Made by a program: the position numbers and the translations under genes | Shown here: piece after piece, positions 16,127 through 23,307 of the stretch | How positions within the stretch are numbered: position 1 is the first letter of the stretch | Layout: every line of letters starts with the position of its first letter | DNA from: Nitrospira sp. | Lineage (GTDB): Bacteria > Nitrospirota > Nitrospiria > Nitrospirales > Nitrospiraceae | NCBI GenBank assembly: GCA_029240595.1 | Contig: JARDZZ010000003.1 | Coordinates: 1-39,162, forward strand | Reading direction: 5' to 3' | Length of the DNA stretch: 39,162 bases | The notes under the pieces: generated by a model | What the model saw: only the letters and a program-made list of their open reading frames with translations | What the model was told of the DNA's origin: nothing | Database searches by the model: none

Positions 16127-16986
16127 CGCGCCTCCGACCCTCCGCTCTGATCTGTATTGACCAACCCTACTACGGCTATCCGACTGGATTGCGCCTTCTG
16201 CAAGGTCATTTCGCGATCCAGCAGGATGGTGCGTCCGGCCTCCACGGCCAACACGGCCGCACTGACTGATGCCATGACATCGATGGTCCGGGGTCCGACC
16301 GCCGGAAGGTCGAATCGTAAATCTTGCTGAGGCTTACAACGTTTGACGACGACGGCACCGCCCTTGGCCAATTGCCCGCCGCGTTTGATCGCTTCGTCGG
16401 TACCCTCAACGGCTTCCACGGCGACGACCATGCGGTCTTTGACGACGACGCATTGCCCGATGTCGAGGCGGCCGATCTCTTGCGCGACGTCCCATCCATA
16501 GCGAATGTCTTCCCACTCTTTTTCTGTGGGTTTCCGGCTGGTGAGCGTCCCCTCTTCCGCGAGAATCCCTTCAAGACCGAAGGTCGATTCGCATATCGTG
16601 ATGCCTTCCCCTTCGAGCTCCCTGGCGAACTCCCGCAGGATGTCGTCGTCTTTCCACAGAGCCAATCGAGTGGCCAGCGCCAAGGTGCGGAAATCTGGAC
16701 GCACAGTCGTAAATACGTGGGTTTTCTTAATGCCGCCGAGCATGACGGCATGATGCACGCCGTCTTCCTTAAAGGCATGAATGAGCTTATTGAGTTGGCC
16801 GATCTTGACCCAGTGGATACGATCGACATGGTTCGCCAACTCGGGATCTGTTTCTCCTTCGTGCGCAACAGCCGAAACCTGGTACCCCAGCTTCCTCGCA
16901 TTGTCCGCAAAGATAATGGGAAACCGGCCGTTGCCGGCAATCAAACCCAGCCGCTCACCGCCGCCGACTAGAGGCGCCTGCGTCAC
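16123..16986 (-). CDS. lpxI: UDP-2,3-diacylglucosamine pyrophosphatase LpxI
   Basis: LpxI hydrolyses UDP-2,3-diacylglucosamine to lipid X and UMP; it is the DUF1009 replacement for LpxH used by many bacteria outside the beta/gamma-proteobacteria. The 287-residue protein has GLIAGNGRFPIIFADNARKLG, the N-terminal domain start, WVKIGQLNKLI, AVMLGGIKK and the C-terminal catalytic half with GWDVAQEIGRLDIGQCVVVKD, VEAVEGTDEAIKRGG and DLPAVGPRTID. The start is GTG 16986, three bases after the lpxA stop. It lies between lpxA and lpxB, matching its step order except that LpxC and LpxD are absent from the window. Confidence 0.94.
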   Translation of the reverse strand: MTQAPLVGGGERLGLIAGNGRFPIIFADNARKLGYQVSAVAHEGETDPELANHVDRIHWVKIGQLNKLIHAFKEDGVHHAVMLGGIKKTHVFTTVRPDFRTLALATRLALWKDDDILREFARELEGEGITICESTFGLEGILAEEGTLTSRKPTEKEWEDIRYGWDVAQEIGRLDIGQCVVVKDRMVVAVEAVEGTDEAIKRGGQLAKGGAVVVKRCKPQQDLRFDLPAVGPRTIDVMASVSAAVLAVEAGRTILLDREMTLQKAQSSRIAVVGLVNTDQSGGSEAR

Positions 16987-16989
16987 CGG

Positions 16990-17796
16990 TTACTCCTCGT
17001 CTGCCTGATCTTTACCGACGGAACGGCAGGTCCCCCGCTTGGTTCCCTCCAGGAAGGCCAGTACGGCCATCACGTCCGGCTGATCGCCGAACTCCCGTTT
17101 GGCAAGTTTGGCCGCTTCGGCCATCCGGTGCCCCGACCGGAACAAAATGTCGTACGCGCGCTTGAGGACCGCAATCCGCTCGGCCGAGAACCCATGCCGG
17201 CGCAATCCGACGGAATTCAGCCCGTACATCCGGGCGGGGTATCCTCCGGCCACACGCATGAACGGCGGAACGTCTTGGGTCACGGCGCAGCAGCCGCCCA
17301 CCATCGCGTAGGCGCCGATTCGGACGTATTGATGCACGCCGGTAAGCCCGCCGATGATCGCATGATCGCTGATTGCGATGTGCCCTGCCAGGCTGGCTGC
17401 GTTCGCCATGATCAGATGGCTGCCCAGACGACAGTCATGCGCCACATGGCAATAGGCCATGAGAAAATTCTTGTCGCCGATAGACGTGATTCCGCCGCCC
17501 TGCACCGTCGCGCGATTGACGGTTACATACTCGCGAAAAATGTTGTCATCCCCCACCACGACCTGAGTCGGCTCGCCCTGATACCCCAAATGCTGAGGCG
17601 GCCCGCCCATCGACACGAAGGGGTGGAGCTCGCAACGCGCACCGATCTTGGTCCAGCCTTCGACGTTGACATGGGAGAGCAGACGGGTTCCTGGTCCAAT
17701 GGTGACATGTTCTCCGACAACGCAAAACGGTCCGATGCTCACGTCATCGGCGAGCGTGGCCTTGGGATGGACAATGGCTTGTGGATGAATCTCCAC
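16990..17796 (-). CDS. lpxA: UDP-N-acetylglucosamine O-acyltransferase
   Basis: LpxA performs the first step of lipid A synthesis, moving an acyl chain from acyl carrier protein to the 3-position of UDP-GlcNAc. The 268-residue protein is a left-handed beta helix built from hexapeptide repeats starting IHPQAIVHPKATLADDVSIGP. It has SMGGPPQHLGYQG, NIFREYVTVNRAT and CHVAHDCRLG, which carries the catalytic His, then GGLTGVHQYVRIG and VGGCCAVTQDVPPF, and a helical C terminus. A strong AGGAGGTCC-like ribosome site precedes ATG 17796. fabZ is 70 bases upstream, the common fabZ-lpxA pairing. Confidence 0.96.
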   Translation of the reverse strand: MEIHPQAIVHPKATLADDVSIGPFCVVGEHVTIGPGTRLLSHVNVEGWTKIGARCELHPFVSMGGPPQHLGYQGEPTQVVVGDDNIFREYVTVNRATVQGGGITSIGDKNFLMAYCHVAHDCRLGSHLIMANAASLAGHIAISDHAIIGGLTGVHQYVRIGAYAMVGGCCAVTQDVPPFMRVAGGYPARMYGLNSVGLRRHGFSAERIAVLKRAYDILFRSGHRMAEAAKLAKREFGDQPDVMAVLAFLEGTKRGTCRSVGKDQADEE

Positions 17797-17866
17797 GCAG
17801 GACCTCCTCCTAGGGACGACACGTCAGCAACCGGTCTTCGCTCGTTCCAACCCTTCTCAACGCCGG

Positions 17867-18334
17867 TCACATGGCCGATGGACCGCCACCGGCGCTTTTG
17901 TCTTCCGACACCATGGCGGTGACTTCCGCTTCGCAGACGACCTCCGACTCCACGAAGGCTTTGCCTAACATTTTCCAGAATGGAGACCGCTTTTTGAGGA
18001 CATCGATTTCAATGCGAAGACGATCGCCCGGCACCACCGGCTTGCGAAATTTTGCCCCGTCAATGCCAGTCAAATAGACGAGAGGCTTCGCCGCCGGCCC
18101 CAACGATTTGAAGGCCAAGAGTCCGCCGACCTGCGCCATCGCTTCCACGATCAGGACACCGGGCATGACCGGCCGTCCCGGGAAATGTCCTTGGAAGAAC
18201 GGCTCATTTACCGTCACGTTCTTGATGCCGACTATCCGACGATCCGGTTCGAGTTCGAGGACCCGGTCGACGAGCAAAAACGGATAACGATGAGGTAAGA
18301 GCGCCTGGATCTCGGCTTGTTCCATGACGGCCAT
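17867..18334 (-). CDS. fabZ: 3-hydroxyacyl-[acyl-carrier-protein] dehydratase
   Basis: FabZ dehydrates beta-hydroxyacyl-ACP in fatty acid elongation and competes with LpxA for the same acyl-ACP pool, which explains the pairing with lpxA. The 155-residue protein has [14 protein letters not shown], then [25 protein letters not shown], the hot-dog-fold segment with catalytic His and Glu, and [12 protein letters not shown]. The frame opens at ATG 18355, but an in-frame ATG at 18334 has GGAGG eight bases upstream, so I start there (MAVMEQAE). The C terminus ends SAGGGPSAM. Confidence 0.95.
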   Translation of the reverse strand: MAVMEQAEIQALLPHRYPFLLVDRVLELEPDRRIVGIKNVTVNEPFFQGHFPGRPVMPGVLIVEAMAQVGGLLAFKSLGPAAKPLVYLTGIDGAKFRKPVVPGDRLRIEIDVLKKRSPFWKMLGKAFVESEVVCEAEVTAMVSEDKSAGGGPSAM

Positions 18335-18341
18335 CGCGGAA

Positions 18342-18346
18342 CCTCC
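18342..18346 (-). promoter_or_regulatory. Ribosome binding site deciding the fabZ start
   Basis: CCTCC on the plus strand reads GGAGG on the coding strand, seven bases before ATG 18334. It lies inside the codons that a start at ATG 18355 would use, which favours the shorter protein. Confidence 0.7.
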
Positions 18347-18553
18347 AAATGGCAAGCGTGCGCGTTACATCTCTCTCGCGCGGGCTGCCTGGGTCCTGCT
18401 GCCACCCACCCAACCCTGCGCATCTTGTGTTCCCGCCGACCCACCGTTGCTTCGCAAGCGATTCCTCGATGTGCGCTTGACTCAGACGAGCGTCGCCTGT
18501 TCGACTCTCGCGTGCACGTGGGGCAGTACCAGGCGCGAGCGGCCTGCGCCACC

Positions 18554-19090
18554 CTATTTGTTCTGCTTATCGAATTCTTTCACGACGTGTTCGGTCACAT
18601 CCAAGGCCGGCTGGTGATAGATCACAATCCTGATGGCGGCTTCACTGCCTCGGTCGATCACGGCGGTGTAGCCCTCCCGTTGCGCGACCGCTTGCGCGGC
18701 CTCTTGGACCTTCTTGGAGTACTCGGTCACCATTTCGCGCTGCTTCTGCTGGATCTCCCGATTGAATTCAGCCAGACGGCGCTGATACGCCTCGAGCTTC
18801 GCCTGGAACTGGTTCTGCTTCTCCTGCTTGGCCGCCTCGCTCAGTTTCGCATCCTGGATCGTCTGCTCCAGCTCTTTGAGTTCCTGATCGTCCGAGTTGA
18901 TGATCTTCTGCCTCGTCGCGGAATAGGCCTTTAACTCCTCGAGGGCACGTTTGCCTGCTTTGGACTTCTCAATCACGAGTTGCTGGTCCATGACACCGAC
19001 CTTCACCGGATCCGCCGCCAGCGCCATCGACGACAGGATCCACCACAGGGAGCCGATACTTGCCAAAAAGACTCGTCTATTCCGCTTCAT
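18554..19090 (-). CDS. skp: OmpH/Skp-family periplasmic chaperone, copy 1
   Basis: A 178-residue exported protein. Residues 1-25 form a signal peptide (MKRNRRVFLASIGSLWWIL, then SSMALAAD, cleavage likely after ALA). The mature part starts VKVGVMDQQLVIEKSKAGKRALEEL, the family N-terminal strand and helix, then a long Lys/Glu/Gln-rich coiled coil (about residues 50-130) and a returning strand YTAVIDRGSEAAIRIVIYH. Skp holds unfolded outer-membrane proteins in the periplasm for BamA. It is 34 bases downstream of a second family member, and bamA lies just before that. Confidence 0.92.
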   Translation of the reverse strand: MKRNRRVFLASIGSLWWILSSMALAADPVKVGVMDQQLVIEKSKAGKRALEELKAYSATRQKIINSDDQELKELEQTIQDAKLSEAAKQEKQNQFQAKLEAYQRRLAEFNREIQQKQREMVTEYSKKVQEAAQAVAQREGYTAVIDRGSEAAIRIVIYHQPALDVTEHVVKEFDKQNK

Positions 19091-19124
19091 GAATACTCCT
19101 CCTCGACCATCCCTCGATCAGGCC

Positions 19125-19694
19125 TCACGGGTATTCTCTGTTGAACTCTTCGATGACTTGATTCGTGAGATCCAACTCTTCGGCCCCGAAAATCGCAGGG
19201 CCTCCTTTGCCTTTATCGATGACGACTTGCAAGCCATTCCTCTTCGCCACCTTGGCGACGACGGCCTCCACTTTATCACGGAACGCTTCGAGAACGTCCT
19301 TTTGTTTTTCCTGCACTTCTCGATTCAGCTCAGCCGCTTTCTGCTGATACTCCGCCATACGTCGTCTGAAAACCTGTTCCCGTTCGTTCTTCGCGGCCGG
19401 ACTGAGCACGCTGGCCTGTTTGACGAAATCTTCCTCCATGCGCCGAAGCTCTTTCTCCTCGATCTCGATCAGCGCCTGGCGATTCTTGGAGAACGCAGTC
19501 AGCGATTCTTTCGCCTTTTTCCCGGCATTCGAGTCGTTGAGCACGCGTCCCGGATCGACGAGTCCGATTTTTCCGTCGATCTTGGGACCGGCCGCCGCAC
19601 AGCCGAAGGCCGTAGCGAGCCACATGGCCAGTGAGAATACCCACAGCCTGCGTGCCAACACCCATGGCCCCTCAATGCGCACTCCTGGGCTCAC
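19125..19694 (-). CDS. OmpH/Skp-family periplasmic chaperone, copy 2
   Basis: A 189-residue protein of the same family as the next gene. After a hydrophobic export segment (LARRLWVFSLAMWLATAFGC), the mature region has KIGLVDPGRVLNDSNAGKKAKESL, a long charged coiled coil and a final strand LQVVIDKGKGGPAIFGAEELDLTNQVIEEF. The sequence TAFGCAAAG contains a Cys at a position that could be lipidated, but it is not a clean lipobox, so ordinary signal peptidase cleavage after AAA is equally possible. GTG 19694 was taken as start because GAGG lies six bases before it. It is 18 bases downstream of bamA. Confidence 0.9.
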   Translation of the reverse strand: MSPGVRIEGPWVLARRLWVFSLAMWLATAFGCAAAGPKIDGKIGLVDPGRVLNDSNAGKKAKESLTAFSKNRQALIEIEEKELRRMEEDFVKQASVLSPAAKNEREQVFRRRMAEYQQKAAELNREVQEKQKDVLEAFRDKVEAVVAKVAKRNGLQVVIDKGKGGPAIFGAEELDLTNQVIEEFNREYP

Positions 19695-19712
19695 CCTTCA
19701 CCTCGACACGTG

Positions 19713-22034
19713 TTAGAACAACGACCCGATCGTGAACTCAAACACGCCTTTCCGCTCGCCTTCGCGAGGATCCAGATTGATACCGTATGCAGCGCGCAGC
19801 GGGCCGAACGGGGAGATCCACCGTCCCTCCAGACCGGCCGATTTGCGCAATGCGCCAAACGAGATCGGCTCGTTGTCATCAAACCCTTTGCCCCAGTCGA
19901 AAAAAATCACACCGTTCAATTTTGCCTCGGAGGAAATCGTGAAAATGAAATCGTTGTTGAAAATGAGTTCCTTGGCGGCACCGATCAGCGAACCGCTGGG
20001 CGTCACCGGGCCCGCCCGACCGAAGACGAATCCGCGCATCGTATTGATGCCGCCGACAAAAAACCGTTCTGTCAACGGAATGGGTTTCCCATCTATTCCG
20101 TCGGCTACACCATAGCGGGCATGGATGGAGAATCGTGTATCGAACGGCAGCGGCGTATATTTGATGGCATCAAGGTAATATTTATAGAAGTTGTTCGTGC
20201 CTCCCAAATAGGGGGTCCCGAAATCGAACCCCACAGCAGTCCGCAGACCGCTTCGCGGGTCCAGAAAATAATCCCGTGTATCGCGCGCCAGCGTCGTGCG
20301 GAATCCGGTCGTGGTTTGCTTGCCCAATTGGCTCAGGATGATCTCAGGCGCATCGATCGTTGGATCGCTGAAATTCAACTCTTCCGCGACGAAGCTGATG
20401 CTTCCCGTCACATATTCGGACAGCCACCGGCCGAAGGTGACGCTCGCGCCCGATTTCTCTTCGAAGTACGTGATGTAGTTGGTCATGCTGCGGTAGATGT
20501 CCAACTGCAGGGAGGTCAGCGAATCGTTCAAGTACGGATTTCGAAACGTGATCAAGCCCAAGGTCCGCTGCTGGCCGAGTTGTCCACGAATCCGGCCCAT
20601 CCATCCGTTGCCCCCGAGATTTCCTTCAGTGATATCGGCGATGGCCACCAGTTTGTCCAAGGTACTGAACCCGCCGCCGATACTGAACTGCCCTGTCGGC
20701 TTTTCTTTTACCCTGACGTTCAAGTCCACCTTGTCCGCGTCCACCTGCTGCGGCAGGATTTCGACCGTTTCGAAGAAGTTGAGATTATTCAGGCGCTGAA
20801 AGCTTCGCTTGAGCGACGGCGTGTCGATGACGTCCTGTTCGTCGACGCGCAACTCGCGTCGGATGACGTTGTCTTTGGTCTTGTCGTTGCCATGAACATT
20901 GATCTGCCGGATGCGCATCATCTCGCCTTCTTTGATATTGAGAATGATGGTCGCGGTGCGTTCTTCGGGATTCGGATTCACGTTGGGAATGACCTCCGCG
21001 AAGGCGTAGCCTTTGCTGCCGTAGAGATCGGTCAGTCGGCCGATTTCATCGCGGATTTTCTGCCGCTGAAAGATTTCTCCCGGCTTGATCTTCATTTTGT
21101 CCCGTAACTCCGGATCTTCGAAAACCGTATTGCCGCGGAACCCGATCTCGGCCACGGTGAACGGCTCTCCTTCGACGACGGCATAGGTGACGACGAACCA
21201 TTTTTTATCGTCGCTCAACTCCACTGAGGGTAAGCCAACCTGGGCGTTCAGATACCCTTTGTTGAGCAACACCTCCCTGATCCGCTCGACGTCATTGTTC
21301 ATTTCCTCGCGCTTCAGGACGCCGGCATCGGAGAGAAAGGAGGGCAGCTTGAGCTGCGTCACCAGGCCATACCAGGGTACCCACTCCCGAGTCGCGGTCA
21401 CCTTAAATATCTCGGCCTTGGACGCGGCCCGCATTCCCTCGAAGTTTACCGTCTTGACCTTGGCTTTCTCGCCTTCCTTGATGAAAAAGGTGAGCCGCTT
21501 ACGATCGGCATCCAAGGTCTGGACGATCGGGATGACTTGGGCACTGAAATAGCCGTCTTCTTGATAGGCAAGGCGAATTTTTTCCGCGCTTTCCTTCGCC
21601 TGCTGCTGATCCAAAAATGCCTGGCTTTTGATCGTGATCTTTTCCTTCAGTTTGTCGTCGCTTAATTCCTCATTGCCATCGAAGACGATTTCGGTAATGA
21701 AGGGTTTCTCTCGGACCACGAACACCAGGGCAATACCGTCCGAAGTCGACTCGGTCTCTGCCTGCACGTCCTCAAAGTATCCGGTGTCATAGAGGATCTT
21801 GATCTGGCCCCGCACGTTCTCGGGGGAGTAGGCATCGCCCGGTTTCAAGGTCAATCGACCCTGAATGGCGGGAAGCTCGATTTTCTGGTTACCTCGAATA
21901 TCGATCGAGGCTACCTTGGCTGTCGGGGCCTGAGCCGGCGCCTCATACACCCCACCCGCCGTCAGGAGAACCAGGCCGAGCACCACCAGCAACCAGCGAG
22001 TGCGTTGCACCAGCGACAACTCTCTCACTCGCAC
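19713..22034 (-). CDS. bamA: Outer membrane protein assembly factor BamA
   Basis: BamA is the central Omp85 subunit that folds beta-barrel proteins into the outer membrane. The 773-residue protein has a signal peptide (hydrophobic LLVVLGLVLLTAGGV, cleaved before about residue 36), then five POTRA domains (VASIDIRGNQKIELPAI and VFVVREKPFITEIVFDGN in the first two; IRQINVHGNDKTKDNVIRRELR in the fifth) and a C-terminal 16-strand barrel with RFFVGGINTMRGF (the conserved VRGF-type loop motif). It ends in TIGSLF, the terminal aromatic typical of barrel proteins. GTG 22034 is the longest start; GTG 22028 is possible. It is the first gene of the LPS/outer-membrane run. Confidence 0.96.
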   Translation of the reverse strand: MRVRELSLVQRTRWLLVVLGLVLLTAGGVYEAPAQAPTAKVASIDIRGNQKIELPAIQGRLTLKPGDAYSPENVRGQIKILYDTGYFEDVQAETESTSDGIALVFVVREKPFITEIVFDGNEELSDDKLKEKITIKSQAFLDQQQAKESAEKIRLAYQEDGYFSAQVIPIVQTLDADRKRLTFFIKEGEKAKVKTVNFEGMRAASKAEIFKVTATREWVPWYGLVTQLKLPSFLSDAGVLKREEMNNDVERIREVLLNKGYLNAQVGLPSVELSDDKKWFVVTYAVVEGEPFTVAEIGFRGNTVFEDPELRDKMKIKPGEIFQRQKIRDEIGRLTDLYGSKGYAFAEVIPNVNPNPEERTATIILNIKEGEMMRIRQINVHGNDKTKDNVIRRELRVDEQDVIDTPSLKRSFQRLNNLNFFETVEILPQQVDADKVDLNVRVKEKPTGQFSIGGGFSTLDKLVAIADITEGNLGGNGWMGRIRGQLGQQRTLGLITFRNPYLNDSLTSLQLDIYRSMTNYITYFEEKSGASVTFGRWLSEYVTGSISFVAEELNFSDPTIDAPEIILSQLGKQTTTGFRTTLARDTRDYFLDPRSGLRTAVGFDFGTPYLGGTNNFYKYYLDAIKYTPLPFDTRFSIHARYGVADGIDGKPIPLTERFFVGGINTMRGFVFGRAGPVTPSGSLIGAAKELIFNNDFIFTISSEAKLNGVIFFDWGKGFDDNEPISFGALRKSAGLEGRWISPFGPLRAAYGINLDPREGERKGVFEFTIGSLF

Positions 22035-22232
22035 CAGATTCCCGAACGAACCACAGAGAATACAGCTTCCATCTCAAGGCCCCGATCAGTGGAGACATGA
22101 CGCCCTTCACCTGGGCACTGTCGCCGCGCATCCGAAGCCGTCGATGACAGCAGCAAGGAAGGTTGCTGACGTGAGATGCCTACGCGTGCGGCGTTGCAGC
22201 ATCAGCCATGAACCCGTGTGAAAAACTGTCGG

Positions 22233-22261
22233 ATTATATGGGGCAAGTATTTCAATGTAAA
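22233..22261 (-). promoter_or_regulatory. Sigma-70-type promoter of the bamA/LPS operon
   Basis: On the minus strand TTTACA (-35, 22256-22261) and a perfect TATAAT (-10, 22233-22238) are separated by 17 bases. The start of transcription would be near 22226, about 190 bases before bamA. This is the best promoter match found upstream of the 22-kb minus-strand run. Confidence 0.65.
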
Positions 22262-22317
22262 GCCGATCTGGTCCGGAACTCCGCGCCGACGTAACCCTCG
22301 AGCCGATTGGCGATTCC

Positions 22318-22346
22318 TTGACATCACCTACCCCATCACATACTAT
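22318..22346 (+). promoter_or_regulatory. Sigma-70-type promoter of galU, probably giving a leaderless mRNA
   Basis: TTGACA (22318-22323) and TACTAT (22341-22346) are separated by 17 bases. The expected start of transcription, six to seven bases beyond the -10 element, falls at or within a base or two of the galU ATG at 22353. No Shine-Dalgarno sequence precedes that ATG. Confidence 0.6.
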
Positions 22347-22352
22347 CGCCGT

Positions 22353-23258
22353 ATGTCTCGAGCCGATGTTCGTAAAGCCATTCTGCCCGCCGCCGGTCTC
22401 GGCACCAGATTTCTGCCCGCGACGAAAGCGTCTCCGAAAGAAATGCTTCCGTTGGTCGACAAGCCGCTCATTCAATATGCGGTAGAAGAGGCCGTCGCCT
22501 CGGGCATCGAGGACATCATCGTGATCACCGGACGAGGCAAGCGCGCAATCGAAGATCATTTCGACCGTTCAGTCGAGCTCGAAGAAAATCTCAAGGGCAA
22601 CGGCAAAGGACAGCTGCTCAGTCAAATCCGGCATATTTCCAATCTGGCTAATTTCTGCTACGTGCGACAGTCCGAGGCGCTGGGTCTGGGACATGCCGTG
22701 CTCTGCGCTCAGCATTTGATCGGCGATGAACCCTTTGCCGTCATGTTGGGTGACGAAATCATCGACGCGTCAGTTCCCGCGCTCGCGCAATTGATTCACG
22801 TCTATAAGAAGCGTCACGGCGCCGTCCTGGGGATTCAGGAAGTCCCGCATCAGGAAGTGAACCGCTACGGCATCATTTCACCGGATCGACTCTCGGACGG
22901 TCTCTACAAAGTGACGGATTTGGTGGAAAAACCGGCCCCATCCGATGCGCCCTCGAATCTGGCCGTCATCGGCCGCTACGTCTTGCCTCCGGAGATTTTC
23001 CCGATTCTCCGGAAGACCAAGCCCGGGAAGAACGGGGAGATTCAACTGACCGATGCGCTGAGAGAGTTGGCCAAGAGTTCGCCGATGTATGCGCTCGAGG
23101 TGAAGGGCAACCGCTACGACGCGGGGGACAAGCTGGGCTTTCTCATCGCCACAGTGGAGTTCGCCTTGAAAAACCCGTCATTAGGCTCCGATTTCGCCGA
23201 ATATCTTCGAAGCCGGATGGAGTCGGCCGGAGAGCAGCGCCGCACCAGCAGAGCCTGA
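22353..23258 (+). CDS. galU: UTP-glucose-1-phosphate uridylyltransferase
   Basis: GalU makes UDP-glucose from UTP and glucose-1-phosphate, supplying the glycosyltransferases of the neighbouring LPS block. The 301-residue protein starts [38 protein letters not shown], with the nucleotide-binding loop and the conserved Lys in [25 protein letters not shown] (the metal-binding acidic site), VEKP and [10 protein letters not shown] follow, and the length matches the family. The frame is open 45 codons further upstream, but those residues are not conserved and the promoter overlaps them, so ATG 22353 is chosen. lon follows 49 bases later. Confidence 0.95.
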   Translation: MSRADVRKAILPAAGLGTRFLPATKASPKEMLPLVDKPLIQYAVEEAVASGIEDIIVITGRGKRAIEDHFDRSVELEENLKGNGKGQLLSQIRHISNLANFCYVRQSEALGLGHAVLCAQHLIGDEPFAVMLGDEIIDASVPALAQLIHVYKKRHGAVLGIQEVPHQEVNRYGIISPDRLSDGLYKVTDLVEKPAPSDAPSNLAVIGRYVLPPEIFPILRKTKPGKNGEIQLTDALRELAKSSPMYALEVKGNRYDAGDKLGFLIATVEFALKNPSLGSDFAEYLRSRMESAGEQRRTSRA

Positions 23259-23307
23259 CCATCGCATCGCTTCTTTCGAACGATTCAGTAGAGATCGTGA
23301 GACGCCG

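Larger units (their letters stand above)
22035..22352. other. Divergent intergenic region between bamA and galU
   Basis: These 318 bases hold two promoter-like sequences facing away from each other (described separately) and no convincing gene. If the minus-strand promoter is correct, the bamA transcript has a leader of about 190 bases containing only a nine-codon ATG frame. No riboswitch-like fold was recognised. Confidence 0.6.

Noticed and set aside
18204-18552. Minus-strand frames between skp and fabZ as an lpxD remnant
   Set aside because: They lack hexapeptide repeats and consist of low-complexity Arg/Ser translation; no frame resembles LpxD.
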